From Mariniflexile sp. TRM1-10 (GTDB lineage: Bacteria; Bacteroidota; Bacteroidia; Flavobacteriales; Flavobacteriaceae), in the NCBI RefSeq assembly GCF_003425985.1, contig NZ_CP022985.1, positions 2,650,001-2,714,000 of the forward strand: DNA of 64,000 nt, given 5' to 3'. Under the pieces are notes generated by a model that had not been told where the DNA came from, made no database searches, and saw only the letters and a list, made by a program, of their open reading frames with translations. Shown here one piece after another: positions 28,118 to 34,606 of the stretch. The translations under genes and the position numbers were made by a program. How positions within the stretch are numbered: the stretch's first letter is position 1; every line of letters starts with the position of its first letter.

Positions 28118-29212
28118 ATGAGTCATAAATCAAGCTCATTAAAACAATTGGCGCTCCAAAAGTTTAAAAAGAACTTTTGGGGCGTTTTTAGTTTTTGTTT
28201 TATAATATTTATTGGGTTGATTTCGGTATTTGCATATGTTTTTGCACCTGATAGTTCACAATATGCCAATCAAATGCATTTGGCTATTCACTCGAAAAGA
28301 CCTGGTTTTAAAGTAACCATGCTTACCATACCATCACGTTTGGAAACCAATCAAAGTGGTTTTGATAAATTGTTCTTTGGAAAAGAAAATGCCGATACCG
28401 AAATCCCAATTTCGGAATATAAAATGGTAGGTAATATGCTAACCTATAAAGAATATGCATCCGATGGGTTAGAGGGTGTCGAAAAAACCATGAATATAAA
28501 TGAGTTTCCAAATGGTTCATATAAAACGTATATTAAAGAAAAGACCTTCCTCTTTGGGACTGATAAATATGGGCGTGATTTACTAAGTAGAGTTTTAGTT
28601 GGTGCTAGAATCTCATTTTTTATAGGCTTTGTGGCTGTTTTTATATCCTTGGCTATAGGCATATTTATGGGTAGCATTGCAGGGTATTTTGGAGGAAAAG
28701 TAGATGCTGTAATTATGTGGATTATAAACGTAACATGGTCTATACCAACCTTATTATTGGTGATTGCCATTACCTTGGCTTTAGGAAAAGGGTTTTGGCA
28801 AGTGTTTATTGCCGTGGGGCTTACCATGTGGGTTGAGGTGGCCAGAGTGGTACGTGGACAAATAATAAGCGCCAAAGAAATGCAATATGTAACTGCGGCA
28901 CGTGCTTTGGGTTACAATGATTTTAGAATCATAACCAAGCATATTTTACCTAATATTATGGCGCCCGTTATTGTCATTTCGGCAGCTAATTTCGCAGCAG
29001 CTATTTTAATAGAAAGCGGCTTGAGTTTTTTGGGTATTGGTGCACAGCCACCCATGGCAAGTTGGGGCGCTATGATAAAAGACCATTACAATTATATCAT
29101 TCTTGGGAAGCCCTATTTAGCCATCATACCGGGGCTCTGTATTATGAGTTTGGTTATGGCGTTTATGCTTATAGGGAATGCGTTGCGTGACGCTTTGGAT
29201 GTGAAAGGGTAG
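28118..29212 (+). CDS. Peptide-type ABC transporter permease (DppC/OppC-like)
   Basis: A 364-residue inner-membrane protein with an N-terminal helix, a periplasmic insertion of about 120 residues, and a C-terminal BPD-transporter core. The EAA-like loop reads EMQYVTAARALGYNDFRIITKHILPN, and SGLSFLGIGAQPPMASWGAMI is the usual OppC C-terminal motif. The extended periplasmic segment is seen in Bacteroidota DppC homologues. No matching binding-protein or ATPase gene is next to it. Confidence 0.88.
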   Translation: MSHKSSSLKQLALQKFKKNFWGVFSFCFIIFIGLISVFAYVFAPDSSQYANQMHLAIHSKRPGFKVTMLTIPSRLETNQSGFDKLFFGKENADTEIPISEYKMVGNMLTYKEYASDGLEGVEKTMNINEFPNGSYKTYIKEKTFLFGTDKYGRDLLSRVLVGARISFFIGFVAVFISLAIGIFMGSIAGYFGGKVDAVIMWIINVTWSIPTLLLVIAITLALGKGFWQVFIAVGLTMWVEVARVVRGQIISAKEMQYVTAARALGYNDFRIITKHILPNIMAPVIVISAANFAAAILIESGLSFLGIGAQPPMASWGAMIKDHYNYIILGKPYLAIIPGLCIMSLVMAFMLIGNALRDALDVKG

Positions 29213-29287
29213 GAGTCGTTTAGTATCTGTCCTGAATAATGATAACAAAAGAGAGGATGTTTGAATCTACTGCAAAGCCGTCATTGC

Positions 29288-29761
29288 TCATGGCATCGTG
29301 TTGGTATTAGTATTTATTTCGCGATATACATTCGGATTGTGTTTTTCCATATAAAATTCAGGATGTGGTATTTTAGTAAATCCGAATTTTTTATAAAGCC
29401 ATTCTGCTGAGTCAGTTAATAAAATCCAACGTCTTAATCCTTGTAAATTTGGATGTTCCATTACTTCGTTTATTAACCATTTACTTAATCCTTTTCCCCT
29501 ATATTCTTTTAGAACAAAAACATCTCCCAAATATGCAATAGTTGAATAATCTGATATTATTCTGGCATATCCAATTTGTGTGTTTTTATAATAAAGTCCA
29601 AAATTAAGAGAATTGTTTATAGACAGTTTTAATGTCTTTATGGGAATTCCATTGCTCCAATCGGATTCGTTTGCAAGGAAGTTGTGAATCACAGAAATAT
29701 CCAATTTTTCTTTATCAGTTGAAATAGTGAATTCGTTTCTATGGGTTTCAATAATTTTCAA
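29288..29761 (-). CDS. GNAT-family N-acetyltransferase
   Basis: A 157-residue acetyltransferase with the acetyl-CoA-binding motif near residues 75-90 (LKEYRGKGLSKWLINEVM, R-x-x-G-x-G-like) and preceding strands (IGYARIISDYSTIAYLGDVF). The acceptor is unknown. It is the first gene of an accessory island and is opposite in strand to the permease. Confidence 0.85.
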   Translation of the reverse strand: MKIIETHRNEFTISTDKEKLDISVIHNFLANESDWSNGIPIKTLKLSINNSLNFGLYYKNTQIGYARIISDYSTIAYLGDVFVLKEYRGKGLSKWLINEVMEHPNLQGLRRWILLTDSAEWLYKKFGFTKIPHPEFYMEKHNPNVYREINTNTNTMP

Positions 29762-29799
29762 TTTATTTATTTTTTATATTAATGCCTCTGGTTGTGTAT

Positions 29800-29935
29800 A
29801 TCAAGAAGTAGCATGTTTGTGTGCGAGGATTTTCCGAAGCAAAATCATAAACTAGTAAACAGAGCAACTTGTATTGGTAAAGCTAAAAGCAGTAATTTTT
29901 ATATACGCCTTACCCTATGGTTTTTTATTTCGATA
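29800..29935. repeat. Cassette-like spacer sequence S1
   Basis: A non-coding block containing gtgtGCGAGGATTTTCCGAAG, a gap, then AGCAGTAATTTTTATATACG near its end. Related blocks occur at about 34050-34205 and 31990-32110, and more distantly at 61860-61933 and 63515-63594. They sit between unrelated accessory genes. Confidence 0.45.
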
Positions 29936-30293
29936 ACTGGTAATTATTTACCAAAACTGAAGCGGAAATATGTAAAACTCTTTCCAATTCCCTTATCATA
30001 TCAACTGTTAGTCTTTTCTTTTTATTAAGTATTTCCGATACCCTGCTTTTTCCTCCGATTATACCAACTAAATCCTTTTGTTTAAGATTCATTTCCTCCA
30101 TTCGGATTTTTATGGCTTCGATTGGGTCTGGAGCTTCAATCGGATAATGCTGATTTTCATAGTTATCAATTAACATTGATAATATATCGGCTTCATCGCC
30201 TTCTTTTGTGTTTTCAGCTGAATCAAAAATCACTTCTAATCTTTCTAAAGCTTTCTCGTAATCTTGCTCTGATTTTATAGGTTTTATTATCAT
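29925..30293 (-). CDS. higA: HigA-type antitoxin (XRE helix-turn-helix)
   Basis: A 122-residue protein with an N-terminal helical segment of about 60 residues (MIIKPIKSEQDYEKALERLE), then an XRE-type HTH (EEMNLKQKDLVGIIGGKSRVSEILNKKKRLT). This two-part form is typical of HigA antitoxins in Bacteroidota, which bind the toxin and repress their own promoter. It follows the HigB toxin gene after 11 bases. Confidence 0.9.
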   Translation of the reverse strand: MIIKPIKSEQDYEKALERLEVIFDSAENTKEGDEADILSMLIDNYENQHYPIEAPDPIEAIKIRMEEMNLKQKDLVGIIGGKSRVSEILNKKKRLTVDMIRELERVLHISASVLVNNYQLSK

Positions 30294-30304
30294 AATCTTA
30301 TTTG

Positions 30305-30601
30305 TTAAATGGTGTCTGCGTCTATATTATCGTATTCCGCGTGTGTTCCTACAAACCTTATAAAGGCCCATTGTCTATCAAAATTGAATTTTACAATTAA
30401 TCTATAAGCGTTTCCCTTGATGTTAAAAACAACTCGACTATCTTTTAAAATACTGGCATTTATGTAAGTTTGTTTAATCTCGTTAGGCGAAGTCCAATTT
30501 GAATTTTTAGTTGTTTCATACCAAGTTTTTAAATATTGCTCTGAATCAGCGTGCTTTTCCCAAAATTCTATCAGTGTTCTCTTTGCAATGATTCTCTTCA
30601 T
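30305..30601 (-). CDS. higB: HigB-type mRNA interferase toxin
   Basis: A 98-residue RelE/HigB-fold protein (MKRIIAKRTLIEFWEKHADS, ASILKDSRVVFNIKGNAYRL, IVKFNFDRQWAFIRFVGTHAEYD). HigB toxins cleave ribosome-bound mRNA. The toxin gene precedes the antitoxin, the usual HigBA order. A TATCTTTG -7 box and a GTTCT-N7-AGAAC palindrome lie upstream. Confidence 0.9.
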   Translation of the reverse strand: MKRIIAKRTLIEFWEKHADSEQYLKTWYETTKNSNWTSPNEIKQTYINASILKDSRVVFNIKGNAYRLIVKFNFDRQWAFIRFVGTHAEYDNIDADTI

Positions 30602-30617
30602 GTTTTAAATCTCATCG

Positions 30618-30647
30618 CAAAGATAATAAAGTTCTCAAATAAAGAAC
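30618..30647 (-). promoter_or_regulatory. higBA promoter box and palindromic operator candidate
   Basis: TATCTTTG (30618-30625, minus strand) fits TAnnTTTG. The adjacent perfect palindrome GTTCT-N7-AGAAC (30631-30647) overlaps the position expected for the upstream promoter region and is a likely HigA operator. Confidence 0.55.
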
Positions 30648-30920
30648 ATGTTTTTGTTTTTAAACATAACGTTTATGCATATCTCTTAAATTTAATTATT
30701 GAAAATAGCGTGTTTACGTGTGAGTATTTTGAATTCCAGCTTTGGATTTTGTTGGTCTTAAAATAGGCAAAACGGCATTTTTTTAGTAGGACTGTCAAAA
30801 AGACCACTTGTCAGATTCGCATCGTTGATTTTTTTTCAAAATTATTTATAATGTTAGCATTCGTTTTTCTCGTTTTTAAAAATTAACATTTCTATATTAT
30901 TTCGTTTCGTTTATTTCGTT
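30648..30920. other. Intergenic gap between divergent toxin-antitoxin modules
   Basis: About 270 bases lying between higB and the HTH-PIN pair. It includes a partial spacer-like segment (about 30655-30745, aacgtttatgcatatctc and gcgtgtttacgtgtgag) and then AT-rich DNA with TTTCGTTT repeats near 30900-30920. The short open frame 30551-30766 overlaps higB and has no protein-like features. I see no gene. Confidence 0.45.
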
Positions 30921-30928
30921 TATATTTG
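30921..30928 (+). promoter_or_regulatory. -7 promoter box of the HTH-PIN module
   Basis: TATATTTG matching TAnnTTTG, 27 bases upstream of the HTH gene. It is preceded by repeated TTTCGTTT units that could serve as an autoregulatory operator. Confidence 0.5.
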
Positions 30929-30954
30929 TATTGAACTAACAAGGATAATTTGAT

Positions 30955-31410
30955 ATGGAGTACTTTAATGACATAAAAAAGCCTTCAAAAAAAGAGCAAA
31001 TTGCAGCGATGAAATCGTATAATGCGCTTGCGGCTACTTTGGAAGAATTGCATTCAGAGAATCCAGAAATTGAAATTGAAGAAACTGCTGAAAAAATAAG
31101 AATTCCTTTAAAAGCGCTTAAACTTTTAGCGAAAATATTAGAGGCAACAAGTCAAGGACATTCAATTTCTGTCGTTCCGATTGCTACTGAAATGACAACT
31201 CAAGCGGCCGCTGAATTATTAGGTTGTTCAAGACCTCATTTTGTTAAGTTGCTTGAGGAAGGGAAAATTCCATTTACTTTGGTTGGAAGACATCGTAGAG
31301 TGAAATTTGAAGATGTTATGGATTATAAGAAAGAAATGAAATTGAAACAAGAACGGCTTTTAATAGATATGATGAAGTCTGATGAAGAGTTAGGATTATA
31401 TGATTCATAG
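30955..31410 (+). CDS. Excisionase-type HTH antitoxin
   Basis: A 151-residue protein. The N-terminal two thirds is helical (residues 1-70), followed by a MerR/excisionase-like HTH (residues 80-125: MTTQAAAELLGCSRPHFVKL and IPFTLVGRHRRVKFEDVMDY). This form is common as the antitoxin partner of PIN-domain toxins. Its last 11 bases overlap the PIN gene. Confidence 0.85.
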   Translation: MEYFNDIKKPSKKEQIAAMKSYNALAATLEELHSENPEIEIEETAEKIRIPLKALKLLAKILEATSQGHSISVVPIATEMTTQAAAELLGCSRPHFVKLLEEGKIPFTLVGRHRRVKFEDVMDYKKEMKLKQERLLIDMMKSDEELGLYDS

Positions 31411-31963
31411 TGTACGTTTTACATGTGTTCTTGATACCAATGTTATTTATCCAATTGAAATAAGAGATTTGCTTTTTTGGTTTGCTCATTATGAATTATT
31501 TACTCCAAAGTGGAGCAATCATATTTTTGATGAATGGGAAGATGTTATGAAACGAAAAGGTATAACCAAAGAGGAAATTAAAAAAAGGACAAATATTGCA
31601 AATTCAGTATTTCCAGATGCATTAGTCGTGAATTATAAACCTTTGATTTCGGGATTGACCTTACCTGATGAAAAAGACCGTCATGTGCTTGCAGCAGCAA
31701 TAAAAACCAATGCAAATGTAATAGTGACAAATAATTTAAAAGATTTTCCGGAAGAATATTTAGCTACTTTTGGACTTGTCGCAAAATCTGCTGATGATTT
31801 TATCGCTGATATTATAGATTTAAATCATGATAAAGCATTGGAAGCCTTTAGAAAATTAGTTTTAAATAGAAGAAATCCCGATTTGGATACATATGAAGTA
31901 TTAGATAATTTAAGAAAGAATGGATTGGTTAATTCAGCTAATTACCTACATTCGCTTCTTTAG
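31400..31963 (+). CDS. PIN-domain ribonuclease toxin
   Basis: A 187-residue PIN protein with the acidic catalytic set visible: Asp in CVLDTNVIYP, Glu in HIFDEWEDV, Asp in LPDEKDRHVLAAAIKTNANVI, and the following TNNLKDFPEEYL. PIN toxins (VapC-like) cleave RNA with Mg2+. It begins inside the HTH antitoxin gene (11-bp overlap), which fixes it as a toxin-antitoxin pair. The C-terminal third carries an extra helical extension. Confidence 0.88.
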   Translation: MIHSVRFTCVLDTNVIYPIEIRDLLFWFAHYELFTPKWSNHIFDEWEDVMKRKGITKEEIKKRTNIANSVFPDALVVNYKPLISGLTLPDEKDRHVLAAAIKTNANVIVTNNLKDFPEEYLATFGLVAKSADDFIADIIDLNHDKALEAFRKLVLNRRNPDLDTYEVLDNLRKNGLVNSANYLHSLL

Positions 31964-31989
31964 GAAATGGTAATGTATTTATCAATGAA

Positions 31990-32110
31990 AGTTACTTCTA
32001 AAAAACACGAGCGAAGCGAACTGGCACAAGCAAAATCAGAAGCTAATAAGCGGCAGCTTATAACCAGTAATTCTTATACACCCCTTTTTGGCGGTAATAT
32101 TTATTCCCAA
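31990..32110. repeat. Cassette-like spacer sequence S3
   Basis: Contains CACGAGCGAAGCGAACTGGC, then caagcAAAATCAGAAGC, and ends with AGTAATTCTTATACACCC. Closely related wording is seen at about 34085-34205, showing a shared spacer family. It separates the PIN toxin from the YdeI-like gene. Confidence 0.5.
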
Positions 32111-32118
32111 TCCGCTTT

Positions 32119-32697
32119 TTATAGATCATTCAGCCCTTTTCCTTCGAATATCTTGGGGATTGATTTTTCAATTCTCGATTCACGGGTTTTCGATTGTTTG
32201 GCTTGTGAAAAATACAGTAAATAACCTCTTTGCCGACCTGGTGTTAATGCTTTAAATGCGGATTTTAAATCGGGATTGTCCTCTAAGGTTTTTTTAAATT
32301 CATCAGGCATTTTAAACTCGGAAGTCTTTTTCATTTTCACTTTCAAACCTGCTTTTTCAACCTCAATCGCTTCAAAAATATAAGCTTTGATAATGGATTT
32401 TAGATCTATGATTTCTTGCACTTTGGTAAATCGGATTTGGCGGGCCGATTGCACATTCTCTGTTTGCTGAATTAGAATGTTGTTGGTGTCTTGCAATAAA
32501 GCGCCTTTATGAAAAAGAAGTGCACAATACTCTTTAAAGCCGTGAATTAAGACGATATTATTTCCTTGGAATGTATAGCAAGGGTGCATCCACTTAAAGT
32601 CTTCATCAAGCCCACAATCCAAACATATTTTTCTTAACAGCTTTGTTTCTTCTTTCCACCGTTCTATTTTCTCTATGTATTTTTCGACTTTTTCCAT
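32119..32697 (-). CDS. YdeI/DUF1801-type protein
   Basis: The start chosen is the ATG at 32697 (MEKVEKYIEKIERWKEETKL); the open frame extends further upstream through the DoxX gene in another frame and is not credible there. The 192-residue product has a DUF1801-like N-terminal domain (MHPCYTFQGNNIVLIHGFKEYCALLFHKGA) and a C-terminal YdeI/OmpD-associated domain (FKALTPGRQRGYLLYFSQAKQSKTRESRIEK). The function is unknown. It ends an operon with DoxX, SRPBCC and ArsR genes. Confidence 0.8.
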   Translation of the reverse strand: MEKVEKYIEKIERWKEETKLLRKICLDCGLDEDFKWMHPCYTFQGNNIVLIHGFKEYCALLFHKGALLQDTNNILIQQTENVQSARQIRFTKVQEIIDLKSIIKAYIFEAIEVEKAGLKVKMKKTSEFKMPDEFKKTLEDNPDLKSAFKALTPGRQRGYLLYFSQAKQSKTRESRIEKSIPKIFEGKGLNDL

Positions 32698-32705
32698 TTT
32701 CAAGT

Positions 32706-33092
32706 TTATTTTGTTAACGAGGTGATTTTTCTGCTTTCTGGTCTGAAATACCAAGACAAAATAGTTGCAAGCAATAATATTAATGATGGCATTGCTTCTG
32801 TTAATGATTGACCGACTGCGAAATGGGAAATGGATGCTCCAGACATTACAAAGAAAAATCCAGCATATGCCCATTCTTTTAATAGGGGGAATTTGGGAAT
32901 AAGAATGGCAATGACACCCAATATTTTCCAAACACCGAGAATACTTAAAAGGTATTGTGGATAGCCTAATTGTTTAATGATTTCATTGTATCCACCAATT
33001 TGAAGCATTTGCTGCACACCACCTGCTAACATTCCAAATGAAAGGAAGCCAGTAACTATCCAATAAATGATTTTATTTCTCTTTGTTGTCAT
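32706..33092 (-). CDS. DoxX-family membrane protein
   Basis: A 128-residue protein with four hydrophobic segments (IIYWIVTGFLSFGMLAGGVQ, YLLSILGVWKILGVIAILI, WAYAGFFFVMSGASISHFAV, LILLLATILSWYF), the DoxX-like layout. It lies 8 bases before the YdeI gene and 6 bases after the SRPBCC gene in one operon, a combination often seen with ArsR regulators. Confidence 0.85.
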   Translation of the reverse strand: MTTKRNKIIYWIVTGFLSFGMLAGGVQQMLQIGGYNEIIKQLGYPQYLLSILGVWKILGVIAILIPKFPLLKEWAYAGFFFVMSGASISHFAVGQSLTEAMPSLILLLATILSWYFRPESRKITSLTK

Positions 33093-33098
33093 AATGCG

Positions 33099-33563
33099 TT
33101 ATTTTAAATTGCTTAAAATGTCCTGTAATCTATCGTGTGCCATATTTAAACCACTAGCAAAAGGTAGTTTTAACTGTTCTGCTCGGTGTTTCTCAGACCT
33201 GTAAATTATTTGCATGGTCAATTTACTAGTTTCGTCAGTGAGTTTTTCAAATTCCAAGAATTCAAGCTGAACACCACTAGGCATATTTTCCATTTCAAAG
33301 GTGCGGATGATTTTTTTATTGGGTAAAATTTCGTGAATTGTTCCGTTTGCCTTAAATACGACATTGCCGTTGTATGAAGTTTCAAACTGATAACCACCGT
33401 GATTTCTATTTTCAAGTTTTATCACTTTTGTACCCATCCATTGTTCTACAAGTTCAGGTTCAGTATATGCTTTAAAAAGTAATTCTATGGGTAATTCAAA
33501 TTCCCGTGTTATTACTAATTCTTGTTTGCCTTCTATGGCATTGATTTTTGTTTTTTTCTCCAT
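33099..33563 (-). CDS. SRPBCC/AHSA1-family protein
   Basis: A 154-residue START-like protein (ELVITREFELPIELLFKAYT, EPELVEQWMGTKVIKLENRN, GTIHEILPNKKIIRTFEMEN). This family binds small hydrophobic ligands or acts as an Hsp90-activator-like fold. It is the second gene of the ArsR operon. Confidence 0.87.
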   Translation of the reverse strand: MEKKTKINAIEGKQELVITREFELPIELLFKAYTEPELVEQWMGTKVIKLENRNHGGYQFETSYNGNVVFKANGTIHEILPNKKIIRTFEMENMPSGVQLEFLEFEKLTDETSKLTMQIIYRSEKHRAEQLKLPFASGLNMAHDRLQDILSNLK

Positions 33564-33605
33564 GGTGATCTATTTTTTGACTGATGTTTTTTACTCACTT
33601 CCTGA

Positions 33606-33938
33606 TTATTTCTTTTTGTCCTCGTGAATCTTCGATTTCATTAATGTTTCCAATTTATTAAATCGGTCATCCCACATGTTTCTAAAGGGTTCAATGAATT
33701 CAGCTATTTCTTTCATTCCTTGGGGGTTTAGCTGATAGTAAATCTCCCGGCCTCTTTGTTCCTGTTCGAGTATTTCGCATTCCGTAAGGATTTGTATATG
33801 CTTGGAAATCGTTTGTCTTGAATAGTCAAAATTTCCAGCAATTGCAGTTGGTGTCAATGCTTGAAGAGCGACTAAAGAAATGATCGTTCTACGGGTAGGG
33901 TCAGCTATGGCTTGAAATACGTCTCTTCTTAGTTTCAT
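33606..33938 (-). CDS. ArsR-family transcriptional regulator
   Basis: A 110-residue winged-HTH regulator ([60 protein letters not shown]). The ATG at 33938 (MKLRRDVFQ) is preferred over the one at 33959, because the extra seven codons lie inside a duplicated operator-like repeat. No metal-binding Cys cluster is evident, so it may sense something other than arsenic. It heads the operon with SRPBCC, DoxX and YdeI-like proteins. Confidence 0.85.
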   Translation of the reverse strand: MKLRRDVFQAIADPTRRTIISLVALQALTPTAIAGNFDYSRQTISKHIQILTECEILEQEQRGREIYYQLNPQGMKEIAEFIEPFRNMWDDRFNKLETLMKSKIHEDKKK

Positions 33939-33939
33939 T

Positions 33940-33983
33940 ACGCAGTTATTTGACTGCAAATATAAACGCAGTTATTTGATTGC
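33940..33983 (-). promoter_or_regulatory. Duplicated ArsR operator candidate
   Basis: ACGCAGTTATTTGA occurs twice (33940-33953 and 33966-33979), 26 bp apart, and each copy sits in a palindrome GCAGT-N6-ACTGC (perfect at 33942-33957, one mismatch at 33968-33983). The spacing of about 2.5 helical turns and the location immediately 5' of the regulator gene fit an autoregulatory operator. Confidence 0.6.
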
Positions 33984-34049
33984 GCAAATAATTTTGAATT
34001 TCTTTGTTGGGATTAGGATGTTTTTTGCTTGTGATGGTTTTGTGTGTCT

Positions 34050-34205
34050 TGGAAATTTACGTGTTTATGGCGAGGATTTTCTGAAGGACACGAGCGAAGC
34101 GAACTGGTGTGAGCAGAATCAGAAGTTGGCAAATGATCAACTTACATTGGTTTTAGATAAAAATAGCAATTTTTATAGGATACGGTGTTACCTGTTGGTT
34201 TAATT
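34050..34205. repeat. Cassette-like spacer sequence S2
   Basis: Contains GGCGAGGATTTTCTGAAG, CACGAGCGAAGCGAACTGG, agAATCAGAAG and AGCAATTTTTATAGGATACG, the same ordered words as the spacers at 29800-29935 and 31990-32110. No gene is contained; the open frame 33976-34203 across it is not credible. Confidence 0.5.
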
Positions 34206-34210
34206 TTCTC

Positions 34211-34543
34211 TTAAAGCCTGAAGAAAAATTTAAAGTAGCTGCTTTGAGGTTTCAGAACTTTTATTTTAGTCAGATAAATATAATGTTTGTTTTCTATTTT
34301 TTCATAAACAGCTAATTCCGAATTTGTTTTTTTACTGATAGAATCACCAATTTTTAGTAATTTATCTTCCAATTGTTCCAAATAAAAGAAATCCGATTCG
34401 GCATAATAAACTTTTGTTCCGCGTGTTCTTTTTATTTTTGTAATGATTCCATCAATATTCTTATTGTAAAAATCAACTTTGTTTTTAATATCCAAGTAAA
34501 TATAATCAATATTTCCTACGAAAATAAAAAATCCCGACAGCAA
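34211..34543 (-). pseudogene. Truncated small protein remnant, hypothetical
   Basis: The reading frame gives about 110 residues (IDYIYLDIKNKVDFYNKNID, GTKVYYAESDFFYLEQLEDK) with a hydrophobic start. Its only possible start is a TTG inside the terminator hairpin of the aspS operon, with an in-frame stop just upstream (34556-34558). A normal 5' end therefore appears to be missing. I do not recognise a family; it is probably a 5'-truncated gene left by rearrangement in the accessory island. Confidence 0.4.
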
Positions 34544-34556
34544 CCTATCGGGATTT
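34522..34556 (-). terminator. Rho-independent terminator of the gat-aspS operon
   Basis: Perfect 9-bp stem AAATCCCGA/TCGGGATTT with a T-rich tract on the minus strand, about 50 bases past the gatB::aspS stop codon. Confidence 0.8.
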
Positions 34557-34606
34557 CATACATCTATTTTTCTCTGTCTCTAGTCTTTTATCTATCGTCT
34601 TTTATC

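Noticed and set aside
32698..32931. N-terminal extension of the YdeI-like protein
   Set aside because: It overlaps the DoxX coding sequence in another frame; the start at 32697 follows DoxX with normal spacing.
33976..34203. 75-codon plus-strand ORF between arsR and the truncated gene
   Set aside because: It runs through the operator region and spacer S2, and no homologous protein character is visible.
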